Assembly (NCBI GenBank): GCA_023441055.1 | Contig: JAEZQY010000053.1 | Location: 62,001-126,000 of the forward strand | DNA length: 64,000 bases | Source of the DNA: Bacillota bacterium | GTDB lineage: Bacteria; Bacillota; Bacilli; Paenibacillales; UBA4045 | Direction of reading: 5' to 3' | Shown: one piece after another, positions 28,533-37,744 of the stretch | Layout: each line of letters begins with the position of its first letter | How positions within the stretch are numbered: the stretch's first letter is position 1 | Notes under the pieces: model-generated | The model's database searches: none | What the model was told of the DNA's origin: nothing | Seen by the model: only the letters and a program-made list of their open reading frames with translations | Translations under genes and position numbers: made by a program

Positions 28533-28586
28533 CAATCCCGCTATCCCGTAATGCTGATGTCGTGATGGTCACAGCTCTTACGCAGC

Positions 28587-29951
28587 TTACTTCGCCAGCA
28601 GCTTATTGATCTCTACCATGTATTCGTCTACCGCATCCTCGATCGTCGCAGCGCCGAAGGCAATCTTCTCGCTGGTCAGCTGCAGCAGCTTCGTAAACTC
28701 ATTGTCCTGCGGGAATTGCTGATAATCGATCTCCTTGGCTACATTGCTCACATCAGAGATGTAATCATAGAGAATCTTATCGACCGGAGTCGATTCTGCC
28801 GCTAACAGGTCGCGGATCTTGCCCGCTGGCGGTACACCGCGGCTGGAACCGAGCGTAACCGCCCCTTCCGCGTCATTCACCATGAAGCTCATGAACTTCG
28901 CGACCATGTCCGGATGCTTGGTTCCGGCATAACCCGTAATATATTGACCGGAGATTGGCGGGATCATCCCGCTGCCAGCCGGCCCGTTCGGGTATACGAC
29001 CAGATCTAGCTCTTCCTGCGTCAGCTCTTGGTAGCCATAAATCTGGGAGGCTGCCGCGCTCTGCATGGCGACCTGCCCCTTCACAATGAGCGACTTATCT
29101 ACTGCAGACGGTGGACTGGACACTTGCAGATCCGCTGGAACAATCGCGCCTGCCTTGCGCAGCTCCTCCCACATCGTGAACCAATTCACCATATCCTGTC
29201 GATCGAAGTGCAGCGCACCGTCGCGGTACAGCTCCTTGCCCACACTGCCCAGATAAGAGCCTAAAGTAGCTGCATCACTGGACAGATCGTAAGAGCCATA
29301 GTACCCCTTGCCAAGCTTAGTCGATATCTCCGATGCCATCTGCTTGAAATCCTCATAGGTCCAGTTCAAGTCTGGCACCGCAACACCTGCATTCGCGAAC
29401 ATCGTCTTATTGATCAGCAGGGCAGACGAGCTGACACCCAGCGTTACGCCGTAAAGGCTGTCATTGAACGTTGCCGACTTCACCAGACCGCCGTTGAAGT
29501 CGCTCAGATCCAATACATTGCCTACATAAGGGTTCAGATCGAGCAGTGCGTTCTTATCGACATACTCCTTAATATTGCCGCCCAATTGAATGAGGTCAGG
29601 CGCATTGCTCGCGGCAATCTGAGTATTCAACTTGTCCATATAGCCATCGAACCCAGAATATTCGCCTGTGATCGTAACACCGGGATTCTGCTGCTCGAAC
29701 AGCTCAATCGCCGCTAACGTCTTGTCATGGCGCTCCTGCGAGCCCCACCACGACATGCGAAGCTCAATCTTCTCCACTGGCGCCGCAGCTTCTTCAACCT
29801 TCTCTGTCGCTGCATTCGTTGCTGCCTGCTGTGTCGCGGAAGTATCTGACTTGCTGCTGTTACTGGCATTATTCGAGTTCCCACCCGCACACGCCGCTAG
29901 CAGCAGCACCATCGCTATTAGGACTACCGCAATTGATTTCATCTTGAACAT
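28587..29951 (-). CDS. Sugar-binding lipoprotein of a CUT1 ABC transporter
   Basis: Family 1 extracellular binding protein of about 454 residues with signal peptide and lipobox (MVLLLAAC-AGG), followed by a Ser/Asn/Ala-rich linker. The first lobe has ELRMSWWGSQERHDKT and APDLIQLGGNIKEYV. I start at the ATG ending at 29951 (MFKMKSIAVV), 9-10 bases after GAGGAGG; the longer upstream reading frame would place charged residues ahead of the signal peptide. It is first in the second transporter operon. A TATACT -10 box lies at 29988-29993 without a good -35, which suits control by the AraC-type regulator. Confidence 0.88.
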   Translation of the reverse strand: MFKMKSIAVVLIAMVLLLAACAGGNSNNASNSSKSDTSATQQAATNAATEKVEEAAAPVEKIELRMSWWGSQERHDKTLAAIELFEQQNPGVTITGEYSGFDGYMDKLNTQIAASNAPDLIQLGGNIKEYVDKNALLDLNPYVGNVLDLSDFNGGLVKSATFNDSLYGVTLGVSSSALLINKTMFANAGVAVPDLNWTYEDFKQMASEISTKLGKGYYGSYDLSSDAATLGSYLGSVGKELYRDGALHFDRQDMVNWFTMWEELRKAGAIVPADLQVSSPPSAVDKSLIVKGQVAMQSAAASQIYGYQELTQEELDLVVYPNGPAGSGMIPPISGQYITGYAGTKHPDMVAKFMSFMVNDAEGAVTLGSSRGVPPAGKIRDLLAAESTPVDKILYDYISDVSNVAKEIDYQQFPQDNEFTKLLQLTSEKIAFGAATIEDAVDEYMVEINKLLAK

Positions 29952-30068
29952 AGATCTAACCCTCCTCGAAATTTTCACTGCAGCTTTAGTATAGAAGGAC
30001 ACCCAGTTATTGGACATAAACAATAGTAAGGGATGTGTTAAGAATTGTAAGGATTGTTAGAACAAAAA

Positions 30069-30100
30069 AGGATCAACCCTGAATGTTCAAAGTTGATCCT
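30069..30100 (-). terminator. Rho-independent terminator after the SGNH hydrolase gene
   Basis: On the minus strand AGGATCAAC pairs with GTTGATCCT (9 bp, 14-base loop) and is followed by TTTTTT. It begins 18 bp past the SGNH hydrolase stop codon and closes the three-gene operon. Confidence 0.8.
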
Positions 30101-30117
30101 CGTCGTGTTTAATGCGA

Positions 30118-30777
30118 TTATAGCCCTTTGTTCCAATCAAAGCCGACGCTGTTCAGGAACGTTCTTGCCAGCACCATATGCCCAGCCGCGGACGGATGAA
30201 CGCGATCCCATGCCAATGTCGCTGCATATAGTTCTTCAAGTACAACGTCGAATGCAGCTTGCGTATCTACGAAGCGCACTTGCGTCTGCTCCGCTACCTT
30301 CCTAACAATCGCGCCGTATTCATCCATCGTCTTGCGCATCTTATCCTGCTTATTGCTCTCCAGATAGAATGGCGTCATCAGCACGATATTGCTAATTTGC
30401 GGCTTGGATTGCTCCACCAGTTCACGAAGCGTTGCTTCATATTGCTCTGGATATACATGCCATTCCTTCTGGAAGGGCGCATCGTATTGACGCCATACAT
30501 CGTTCGTGCCTATCATAATCGACAGCCAGTCCGGCCTGCGGTCCAGCACGTCCTCTTGCCATCTTCCTTGGAGATCGACGACATTATTGCCGCTGATCCC
30601 TGTATTCACTACACGAATGCCAAGCTCGGGATACACCGTCTGTAATAATGCATCTACGAACGATACATACCCTCTGCCTAACGCGTGAAATAACCCTTCG
30701 CCTGCAGGCTTCGCCCGCTCACAATCCGTGATCGAATCTCCAATGAATAGCAGCTTCTGTCCCTTATTCAACAACAT
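30118..30777 (-). CDS. SGNH/GDSL hydrolase
   Basis: Esterase-type hydrolase of 219 residues without signal peptide. Block I is LLFIGDSITDCERA (nucleophile Ser), block II the Gly of NTGISGNNVVDLQ, block III the Asn of IGTNDVW, and block V the Asp and His of AWDRVHPSAAGH. It resembles cytoplasmic acetylesterases such as YesT that deacetylate pectin or xylan oligosaccharides; the substrate is not certain. It ends an operon after a D-amino-acid enzyme and RidA, spaced 26 bp from ridA. GAGGAGAG precedes the ATG. Confidence 0.82.
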   Translation of the reverse strand: MLLNKGQKLLFIGDSITDCERAKPAGEGLFHALGRGYVSFVDALLQTVYPELGIRVVNTGISGNNVVDLQGRWQEDVLDRRPDWLSIMIGTNDVWRQYDAPFQKEWHVYPEQYEATLRELVEQSKPQISNIVLMTPFYLESNKQDKMRKTMDEYGAIVRKVAEQTQVRFVDTQAAFDVVLEELYAATLAWDRVHPSAAGHMVLARTFLNSVGFDWNKGL

Positions 30778-30803
30778 CGCGATCTCTCCTCATTATCGAT
30801 GAT

Positions 30804-31268
30804 TCATTCTGATATCTCTACAATTAACTCAATCTCTACCGGCGTATCGAAAGGAAGTTCACTTGTACCAATCGCGGAGCGTGCATGTTTCCCATTCTCG
30901 CCGAAGATGTCTACTAGCAGATCAGAAGCACCGTTCATGACAACCGGATGATTGTTAAACCCTGGAGCGCTATTCACGAAACCGAGCATCTTGACGATCT
31001 TCACCACCCGATCTAGGTCGCCTAGATATTCCTTCATGACTGCCAGGCAATTGAGAATAACTTGATAGGCAGCCTCCTGCCCCTGTTCAATTGTCAGCTC
31101 CCGACCGAGCTTGCCTTCATACAGCAGCACGCCATCCTTCACGCAAACCTGCCCAGATAGATACAATAGATTCCCCGTCTGATTGCAAGGAATATAAGAG
31201 AACTTTGGTTTAGCGGGTTCCGGTAAGCGGATGCCTAATTCCTCTAATCGATTCTCGATTCTCCCCAT
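30804..31268 (-). CDS. RidA-family enamine/imine deaminase
   Basis: RidA/YjgF/UK114 protein of about 154 residues, the longer type seen in many soil bacteria. Such proteins hydrolyse reactive enamines and imines released by PLP-dependent dehydratases. The core NLLYLSGQVCVKDGVL, the middle VVKIVKMLGFVNSAPGFNNH and the C-terminal ARSAIGTSELPFDTPVEIE fit the family; the usual Arg for substrate carboxylate is in HARSAIG. I start at the ATG ending at 31268, seven bases after GGGGAG. It lies 22 bp after a PLP-dependent D-amino-acid enzyme, a sensible functional pair. Confidence 0.85.
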   Translation of the reverse strand: MGRIENRLEELGIRLPEPAKPKFSYIPCNQTGNLLYLSGQVCVKDGVLLYEGKLGRELTIEQGQEAAYQVILNCLAVMKEYLGDLDRVVKIVKMLGFVNSAPGFNNHPVVMNGASDLLVDIFGENGKHARSAIGTSELPFDTPVEIELIVEISE

Positions 31269-31290
31269 CTGCAACTCCCCTTGATCATAA

Positions 31291-32391
31291 TCAATTCAAC
31301 ATGCCGCGTCCATCCACGGTTACCTTCTGCAATAATCCCTCTCGCATTAGATAGACTTGATTATGCAGATTGACTGTACTGCAGATATGATTGGGTATCA
31401 TAGCTACGCGATCACCGATCTTCCACGTATGCGTCTTATCCAATTGCACCATGCCATGCTCTTCTGTCATTCTGCCCAGCAGCACATCGGGCGCATCGAT
31501 ACAATAACCAAATCCCGTGAGCATCATCGGCTGCGCTCCAGGCTGTATATCGGTCGCGAAGGTCTTGCTTCCGCCATCAATAATCGCCAGATCATCACTC
31601 GGTCTACTGACAACGGTAGCAAGCACATATGCGGCACAATCATCCAGGGTGCATACACCCAATTCCGCTTGCATGCGATCCTGAAATACATAGGTACCCG
31701 GGCGAATTTCGGTTACGCCTTGTACCTGAGCAGCATACACAGCAGTCGGCGTTGAGCCTACGCTGACATCGACAATTGGAATCCCTTCACTCCTCATCGC
31801 CTCCGCCAAGTCCACCATCAGTCTGCCCTCCTCTAGACCAGCGGCTTCCAAATCACGTGTCGGCTTGCCTTGATAATTCGCGCCGCGATACGTACTGATG
31901 CCCGTTAATGCCAGATGCGGCAAGCCATAAATCTGGGCAGCTAATTGCACCGCCTCTTCGTACTGAACACCGGTTCTGCGCAGACCTGTATCTACCTCAA
32001 GCCGCACATTGATCGTTTGCTGCGCGCGACCCGCCGCCTCAGAGAGCAGCTTAGCCCCTTCCATGCTATCAACGGTTAGAATCAGATCAATGGTCTTACT
32101 TAGCTGTACAGCGCGTTCAAGCTTACTCGGTGTAACGATCGGAAAGGCAATGAAGATATTCGTCACTCCGCCTCGAGCCATGACCTCGGCTTCAGCCAGC
32201 TTGGCCACCGTGATTCCCACTGCCCCTGCCTTGATTTGCCGCTGGGCTATCGCCGGTATCTTATGGGTCTTCACATGCGGGCGCATCTGGACACCGTATG
32301 TTGCCGCAGCTTTCGCCATTCTCTGAATATTCGCATCCAATTTGTCCTCATCTACAATTAGACAAGGTGTCTCAACCTGAGAAATCTCCAT
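31291..32391 (-). CDS. PLP-dependent D-serine dehydratase / D-threonine aldolase
   Basis: Fold-type III PLP enzyme of 366 residues (alanine-racemase-like barrel). PHVKTHK near residue 38 carries the PLP lysine, and IDGGSKTFATD and a C-terminal zinc site in PNHICSTVNLHN mark the DSD1/D-threonine aldolase family. The H-x-C form matches what I recall for eukaryotic-type D-serine dehydratase, whereas aldolases tend to have H-x-D, so dehydration of D-serine or a related 3-hydroxy D-amino acid is the better guess. The following ridA gene would clear the enamine product. GGAGGTGG precedes the ATG by 13 bases. Confidence 0.8.
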   Translation of the reverse strand: MEISQVETPCLIVDEDKLDANIQRMAKAAATYGVQMRPHVKTHKIPAIAQRQIKAGAVGITVAKLAEAEVMARGGVTNIFIAFPIVTPSKLERAVQLSKTIDLILTVDSMEGAKLLSEAAGRAQQTINVRLEVDTGLRRTGVQYEEAVQLAAQIYGLPHLALTGISTYRGANYQGKPTRDLEAAGLEEGRLMVDLAEAMRSEGIPIVDVSVGSTPTAVYAAQVQGVTEIRPGTYVFQDRMQAELGVCTLDDCAAYVLATVVSRPSDDLAIIDGGSKTFATDIQPGAQPMMLTGFGYCIDAPDVLLGRMTEEHGMVQLDKTHTWKIGDRVAMIPNHICSTVNLHNQVYLMREGLLQKVTVDGRGMLN

Positions 32392-32473
32392 GAAACCACT
32401 GCCACCTCCGAAGTAAGTTAGAAAGACCTTCCTATGCGTTGGTTTGCTGCCATTGATGTCATATCTTAGCCGG

Positions 32474-33142
32474 TTATTCTAGTATATCATCTGAACGTTG
32501 CCCGCTACCATTCCATTCTATGATTCGATCACAGATTCTTGCTAGCAGCGCATGATCATGACTGATGACCAAGAGTCCCAAATTCCGCGCCTTCGCGATA
32601 TCCAGCATCGACTGCCAGATCTGCGCCTGGGTAATCGGATCGAGCATCGTCGTCATCTCATCCGCGATCAGATACCTTGTGCCTGGTCCCAGCGCCCTCA
32701 CGATGCAGACACGCTGCAGCTCACCGCCGGACAGCTCGCTCGGCAGCCGATTCAGCCATTCCTGTTCAATGCCGAACACCGACAGCAGATCAGGCTCCAC
32801 CTCCCAGCCCTCGCGCAAGATCCGCTCGATCGTCCAGCGCGGATTAACCGATTGCTCCGGGTGCTGGAACACCAGCTGTACAGGATCAGGTTCCAGCTTA
32901 GCGCGCCTGGATGGACCATTGACGCGTACCTCCCCATCGATGCGTATGTCTCCATCGACGCGGACCTCTCCTTCAACCGGCTTGAGATAACCGGCTAACA
33001 GCTTCGCCAGTGTCGTCTTGCCTATTCCGCTCCTGCCTGCTAATCCAACGATTTCCCCGCGCGTCACCGCGATAGACCTATTGCGGAACAGCCACTCCGC
33101 GCGCGCATGCCGAAACCCTACATCCACAGCCTCAAGTCGCAT
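32474..33142 (-). CDS. Nickel/peptide ABC transporter ATPase (NikE/DppF type)
   Basis: ATPase subunit of about 222 residues, slightly short for the family. Walker A is GLAGRSGIGKTTLAK, the signature motif LSGGELQR and Walker B YLIADEMTTMLD, with the switch His in LLVISHDHALL. I start at the ATG ending at 33142 (MRLEAVDV), behind GAGGTG; it overlaps the preceding ATPase gene by 11 bases, and the longer frame is not supported. A repeated block of arginine- and aspartate-rich codons (VDGDIRIDGEVRVNG) sits after Walker A. Confidence 0.85.
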   Translation of the reverse strand: MRLEAVDVGFRHARAEWLFRNRSIAVTRGEIVGLAGRSGIGKTTLAKLLAGYLKPVEGEVRVDGDIRIDGEVRVNGPSRRAKLEPDPVQLVFQHPEQSVNPRWTIERILREGWEVEPDLLSVFGIEQEWLNRLPSELSGGELQRVCIVRALGPGTRYLIADEMTTMLDPITQAQIWQSMLDIAKARNLGLLVISHDHALLARICDRIIEWNGSGQRSDDILE

Positions 33143-34055
33143 AGATACACCTCGCTGTCCCGCCGCGCAGCTGCCGCGCTTCTGGTCTGCCGGCTGTGCA
33201 TGCCTCTGTTGCATGCTGACAGCGATCCGCGAACACGCAACCTTGGATTCCCCGGCTTAGCCGAGGCTGCGTGCCTGGCAGCGGCTCGAATCCGTTCTGC
33301 GGGAGCGCTCGCCATAACGCCTGGGTATACGGATGACGAAGCTGACTGCCATCCCCAGCGAAGTCTTGCGCCAGCGCAACCTCCACTGTCGTGCCGGCAT
33401 AGATGACCGCAACACGATCGGCAACCGTCAAGGCTGCGCCAATATCATGGGTGATCAGCATAATGCCGCAGCCTTCTGCGGCCAGCTCCTTCAATTGCTC
33501 CAGTGCTTCCTGCACATCAAGAGGATGCATGCCCGGTGTCGGTTCATCCGCAATGAGCAGCCTCGCGCCGCCGATGGTCGCAGCGGAGACGAGTACCTTC
33601 CGCGCCATCCCGCCGGATAATTGGAAGGGATACAACTGCTCTACCTCGACGTCCAGCTCATATCGGCGGAAGCTCGCCCGCTGCTTGGCTATCTGCTCAC
33701 GCGTCTCCTTCGGCCCGCGCACCTGTTGACCGATGCGCATAAGCGGGTCCAGATAGCTCACCGATTGCGGAATGAACGCCAGCTCACCGCCACGCAGGCG
33801 CGCTTGCATCCGCTCATCCAGCAGTTCCCCGTTATAGCGAATCTCTCCTGTTACTCTGGCATGATCAGGCAAGATCCCCATAATGGCATGCGCCAATAGA
33901 CTCTTCCCCGATCCGCTCGCGCCGACAACTGCGACAATCTCTCCCGCGTTCACCGTCAGCGCAATATCCTCCATGACTTGAACAACCTGACTTCTAAGTC
34001 CGCTACGTGCTTCCATGAAGGAAACAGACAGCTGACTGACCTCCAGTAATGCCAT
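33132..34055 (-). CDS. Nickel/peptide ABC transporter ATPase (NikD/DppD type)
   Basis: ATPase subunit of 307 residues with Walker A VVGASGSGKSLLAH, signature LSGGMARK and Walker B LLIADEPTPGMH. The C-terminal part RHPYTQALWRALPQNG and the Cys-containing stretch GCVFADRCQHATEACTAG form the oligopeptide-type extension. It follows the permease gene with one base between stop and start, and GGGAGG precedes the ATG. With the other four genes it forms a complete importer. Confidence 0.88.
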   Translation of the reverse strand: MALLEVSQLSVSFMEARSGLRSQVVQVMEDIALTVNAGEIVAVVGASGSGKSLLAHAIMGILPDHARVTGEIRYNGELLDERMQARLRGGELAFIPQSVSYLDPLMRIGQQVRGPKETREQIAKQRASFRRYELDVEVEQLYPFQLSGGMARKVLVSAATIGGARLLIADEPTPGMHPLDVQEALEQLKELAAEGCGIMLITHDIGAALTVADRVAVIYAGTTVEVALAQDFAGDGSQLRHPYTQALWRALPQNGFEPLPGTQPRLSRGIQGCVFADRCQHATEACTAGRPEARQLRGGTARCIYAT

Positions 34056-34056
34056 A

Positions 34057-34905
34057 TTAAGCCCTCCCGCTCAGCAGCTTCACGAATGCGCCGAGCCGAT
34101 CGAATGATCGAACCGCAATCAACAGCACCAGCCCTGGGAATAGGGCAAGCCACCACATGCCCGTTGACAGATAGCGCATCGATTCAGACAGAATGATCCC
34201 AATTGCCGGGGTATGCGGCGACAGCCCCAAGCCCAGGAATGTAATCGCAGCCTCATGCAGAATCGCATGCGGGAACAGCAGCAGGAAGCCCACTGCGATC
34301 TGAGGCGCAAGATGAGGGATGAGATGCTGAGCCGCTATCCACCATCTCGATCTGCCCAGCTTCCTGGATATCTGCACATAATCGGACGTCATCAGCTGCA
34401 GCGCTTCTGCCCGCAGCAGCCTGGCCAGACTCGGCCAATGCGTCAGCATGATTCCAATGATGATCCCCTTCATGCCGCCTCCTGCAACGAACGCGATCAG
34501 GATTAGTGTAACTAGATGCGGCACGCTTAAGAAGGCGTCAATCAGCCAGCTTACCAGTCGATCCGCGGTCTTGCCCATCGTTGCTGCAATCAGACCCATC
34601 AGCGTCGCGATTACCGTGCTGCATAACGCGCCGGCTATGCCAACCTGCAAGCTGAGCATCAGACCCTTGACCGTTCGTGTGAACATATCTCGCCCAAGCC
34701 AGTCTGTCCCGAACAGATGCTGCAGCGAAGGCGCGAGATTGCGCTCGCCCAAATTCGTCGACAGCCCCAATGAACTCGTAAGCCAGCTGCAGAGCAGGAT
34801 GATGAACAAGAACAACCCCGCGGCTGCAGCCGATAGGAGGATTCGAAGCTTAGACGCATCGATCGTAGACGATCTTGTTGATCTAAGCAGCATTTGCTTA
34901 ATCAA
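34057..34905 (-). CDS. Nickel/peptide ABC transporter permease (NikC/DppC type)
   Basis: Permease of 282 residues with an N-terminal helix, the oligopeptide-type motif LFGTDWLGRDMFTR, and five further helices. The start is a TTG (34903-34905) behind GGAGGAGGGG and overlaps the stop of the preceding permease gene. It forms the channel together with that permease. Confidence 0.87.
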   Translation of the reverse strand: MIKQMLLRSTRSSTIDASKLRILLSAAAAGLFLFIILLCSWLTSSLGLSTNLGERNLAPSLQHLFGTDWLGRDMFTRTVKGLMLSLQVGIAGALCSTVIATLMGLIAATMGKTADRLVSWLIDAFLSVPHLVTLILIAFVAGGGMKGIIIGIMLTHWPSLARLLRAEALQLMTSDYVQISRKLGRSRWWIAAQHLIPHLAPQIAVGFLLLFPHAILHEAAITFLGLGLSPHTPAIGIILSESMRYLSTGMWWLALFPGLVLLIAVRSFDRLGAFVKLLSGRA

Positions 34906-35896
34906 TCTGCAGCCCCCTCCTCCGATGCATGCGCGGATCGATTACCCGATATAACAGATCAGCGATGGCATTCCCGACGAAAATAAAAATCGCGCTGCAC
35001 AGCACCAGACCCATCAGCAGCGGCACATCGCCGCTCAGGCCCGATTCCACCATGGCCTGTCCCAGGCCCGGGTAGGAGAATACCTGCTCAGCAAGCACCG
35101 CACCGCCGAATAGCTCGCCGAACGAGGCGAACTGCAATGTAATAGCAGGCAGCGCGATATTCCGCAGTCCATGCCTGCGCAGCCGAGTGAGCGGACGCTC
35201 CCCTCTAGCTGTGGCGAATAACCAGTAATCGCTCTGCATCACCTCGATCAGCTTCGCCCGCGTATGCAGCGCAATGGGTGAGATGCCGACGATGCTGAGC
35301 GTCAGCGCAGGCAGCGCCAGATGGCGCAAACGATCGAACAGCGTCACCTGATCGGCAGCCACCCCGGACGGCACCCCCAAACCGACCGGTAGCCAGCCCA
35401 GCCACACCGCGAAGACCATCATCAGCAAGAGCCCCATCCAGAACGTCGGTGTTGCGGCCAGCGTGTAGCACAGCCACGTGATCAGTCGATCGATCCAGGA
35501 ATCACGCCGCATCGCGGCAATGATACCGACGCCGAAGCCGATCACACCGGCCAGCCCCCATGATACGGCCATTAGAGCAATAGAGCTCATGAAGCGCTCC
35601 TGAATCACATCCAGTACAGGCTGTCTGTAGATCATCGAGGTGCCCCAATCCCCGCGCAGCAAGGCGCTCGACCATTGCACGAAGCGTTCAAACGGCGGCT
35701 GATCCAATCCCCAGTATGCGGCGATCTCCTGTCGCTGCTCCGGACCAACCCGCATCAGATCCGCGCCGATATAAGCCTCCAGCGGATCGACCGGTGACAT
35801 CGATACCAACGCGAAGGACGCTGCCGCGACGAACAGCAGCAGCGTAACCAATCGAACGCTCTTCCTTCCCAGATAGACCAGCCAATCCTTTACCAT
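34898..35896 (-). CDS. Nickel/peptide ABC transporter permease (NikB/DppB type)
   Basis: Permease of about 332 residues with the N-terminal helix RLVTLLLFVAAASFALVSMS and DPLEAYIGAD, typical of DppB/NikB proteins, then five more helices. I start at the ATG ending at 35896 (MVKDWLVYLG); a GTG further upstream overlaps the binding protein gene and has no ribosome binding site. The gene is followed by the second permease with an 8-base overlap. Confidence 0.87.
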   Translation of the reverse strand: MVKDWLVYLGRKSVRLVTLLLFVAAASFALVSMSPVDPLEAYIGADLMRVGPEQRQEIAAYWGLDQPPFERFVQWSSALLRGDWGTSMIYRQPVLDVIQERFMSSIALMAVSWGLAGVIGFGVGIIAAMRRDSWIDRLITWLCYTLAATPTFWMGLLLMMVFAVWLGWLPVGLGVPSGVAADQVTLFDRLRHLALPALTLSIVGISPIALHTRAKLIEVMQSDYWLFATARGERPLTRLRRHGLRNIALPAITLQFASFGELFGGAVLAEQVFSYPGLGQAMVESGLSGDVPLLMGLVLCSAIFIFVGNAIADLLYRVIDPRMHRRRGLQID

Positions 35897-35919
35897 ATCA
35901 AGACAGCCCTCTTCTCCCC

Positions 35920-37506
35920 TTACTTCCAGCGCCACGCAGCGATATTATCCGTAATCGGCCAGCCATGTCCATGCGGCTGAATGCGCTGCTTGCCGATATC
36001 TAGCTGCTCATTCACCAGATACAGATGGTCCAGATTGACCAGCCATGCCCACGGCGCATCCCCTTGCGCACTAGTGCCCGTCTCACCGTCCCACTGGGAC
36101 TTCTTCCAGTACTCGAGCGCAGCCTCTTCCGATGCTGCAGCCAGCGCCTGCTCGAAATACTGATCCACTGCCGAATTCCCATAATAGCCTGTATTATAGT
36201 AATCCATTCCTGCATAATGGCTGCTGTACAGATTGTACATCTCCAGCGGGTCGTGACTGCCCCAGCCGAGCATGACCGCGTCCGCATGCATGCGCTTCTC
36301 AATCTCCGCCCAGCTCTTGCCCTCCACATGAATCTGAATGCCGATCGGCTTCACCATATCTGCCGCAGCCAGCGCCAGCGACTGCCTCGTCACATCACTC
36401 GCTGGATAGATCAGCGTAAATTCCGCATTGAGACCGCCCTTCTCCACAATCCCGTCACCGTCTGTATCCTTCCAGCCGCCTTCCTCAAGCTGCGACCTCG
36501 CTCCTTCCACATCACCATCAGCGAACGGCGTCTCCGAGCTCCACCAAGGCAGATGATCCACCGCCGTATACGCAGGTGAGCCATAACCCTCCAGTACGCC
36601 TTCGACCAATGCGCTGCGATCAATGACCAGATTAATCGCCTTGCGAATCGCCGGATCAGCAGTCACATCATTGCCGATTGGATAGCCCGATTCCGTCGTA
36701 CGCCCAGCAGGCACATAGGGGAAAGCGATCCCCCGATTATCGACGGACTTCACGGCTTCGATCCGCATACCGCTGACCGCCTGCTTCCCGAACGCCGCCG
36801 GAATAGCCGCAACATCCACATCGCCCCTCTTGGCCGCCGCGAACGCCGTCTCTTCATTCAAGAACAACATCGTCAGCTTTCGAAAATAAGGCACATCCCC
36901 GTAATATTCCGGATTCGCCTCAACAATCAATTGCTGTCCCTTATCCCATTGGACGAACTTGTACGGACCCGAACCGATCGGATTCAAGGCATATTCCTCG
37001 TTATGTACATGCTTCGGCACGATCCCGGTCGCAATCAAGTGATAGACGAACGTGGAATGCGGTGACTTAAGTATGAAGCTCACCTGATTACCGCTCGTCT
37101 CCACACGATCCAGATTCGTCAAATCAACGACCGACCCATTGCTCTTAAGCGTCTCGAACGTATACTTCACATCCTCAGCCGTCAGCGGCTCGCCATCAGA
37201 GAATCGGACATCCTCACGCAGCGTAACCGTCCAAGTCAAGCGGTCGTCGCTCACCTCGTATCCCGTTGCCAGATCATACACGATGGCCAGCTCGTCATCC
37301 CGCTTCAGCAGCGTGCTCTGGAACAACGGAGAGCCATAGCGTCCCCAGCCCTTGATCGGATCGAATCCGGCCTCAGGCTCTGAACCAATCGCCAGAACAA
37401 GCTCATCGCCCAATTCGGTATTCGGTTTCTTACTCGAATCCGAGCAGCCTGTCAGCAATATACTACATACGAATATCCCAAATATTAATCCAATTGCCTT
37501 GCGCAT
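35920..37506 (-). CDS. Nickel/peptide-binding lipoprotein (NikA/DppA type)
   Basis: Family 5 solute-binding protein of 528 residues with a lipobox (SILLTGC-SDS). The family motif is around DGEPLTAEDVKYTFETLK, after FDPIKGWGRYG. The lipoprotein leads a five-gene operon. NikR lies just upstream, which makes nickel (probably as a chelate) the preferred ligand over peptides. GGGGATGAACGT precedes the ATG. Confidence 0.85.
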   Translation of the reverse strand: MRKAIGLIFGIFVCSILLTGCSDSSKKPNTELGDELVLAIGSEPEAGFDPIKGWGRYGSPLFQSTLLKRDDELAIVYDLATGYEVSDDRLTWTVTLREDVRFSDGEPLTAEDVKYTFETLKSNGSVVDLTNLDRVETSGNQVSFILKSPHSTFVYHLIATGIVPKHVHNEEYALNPIGSGPYKFVQWDKGQQLIVEANPEYYGDVPYFRKLTMLFLNEETAFAAAKRGDVDVAAIPAAFGKQAVSGMRIEAVKSVDNRGIAFPYVPAGRTTESGYPIGNDVTADPAIRKAINLVIDRSALVEGVLEGYGSPAYTAVDHLPWWSSETPFADGDVEGARSQLEEGGWKDTDGDGIVEKGGLNAEFTLIYPASDVTRQSLALAAADMVKPIGIQIHVEGKSWAEIEKRMHADAVMLGWGSHDPLEMYNLYSSHYAGMDYYNTGYYGNSAVDQYFEQALAAASEEAALEYWKKSQWDGETGTSAQGDAPWAWLVNLDHLYLVNEQLDIGKQRIQPHGHGWPITDNIAAWRWK

Positions 37507-37554
37507 ACGTTCATCCCCTATATCCGATAATGTGCATATCTATATTACTTGATC

Positions 37555-37585
37555 ATTGTAACACGAATCCATACAAATGTAACAC
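37555..37585 (-). promoter_or_regulatory. Promoter with paired GTGTTACA repeats before nikA-like gene
   Basis: On the minus strand -35 TTACAT (37577-37582) and -10 TACAAT (37555-37560) are 16 bp apart. Each lies inside one copy of the direct repeat GTGTTACA (37578-37585 and 37557-37564), 21 bp apart. GTGTTAC half-sites occur in NikR operators of other bacteria, as I recall, but there as inverted repeats. Confidence 0.5.
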
Positions 37586-37642
37586 CAATTATTTTAATGA
37601 TAAAGTAAACTGATTATGACTCATCTAGCTTGTGATATCGCG

Positions 37643-37744
37643 AATGTAGTAACTTTTTACTCCACATTTCGTCCGGTCAACCATGCTCACGCCAATGTAG
37701 CTACTTTTTACCCCACATTCCACCGATCACCCATGCTCACGCAT
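37643..37744. repeat. Two tandem 51-bp units
   Basis: Units at 37643-37693 and 37694-37744 share AATGTAG, ACTTTTTAC, CCACATT and CCATGCTCACGC in the same order. Each contains an imperfect palindrome of about 26 bp (AATGT...ACATT). Further right, CACTCAAC repeats 18 bp apart (about 37812-37850), but that is weaker. The unit length matches the spacing of the palindrome arrays at 1785 and 59675. Confidence 0.7.

Noticed and set aside
37643..37744. Tandem units considered as a CRISPR array
   Set aside because: Only two units exist, the parts between conserved blocks are themselves similar, and no cas gene is present.
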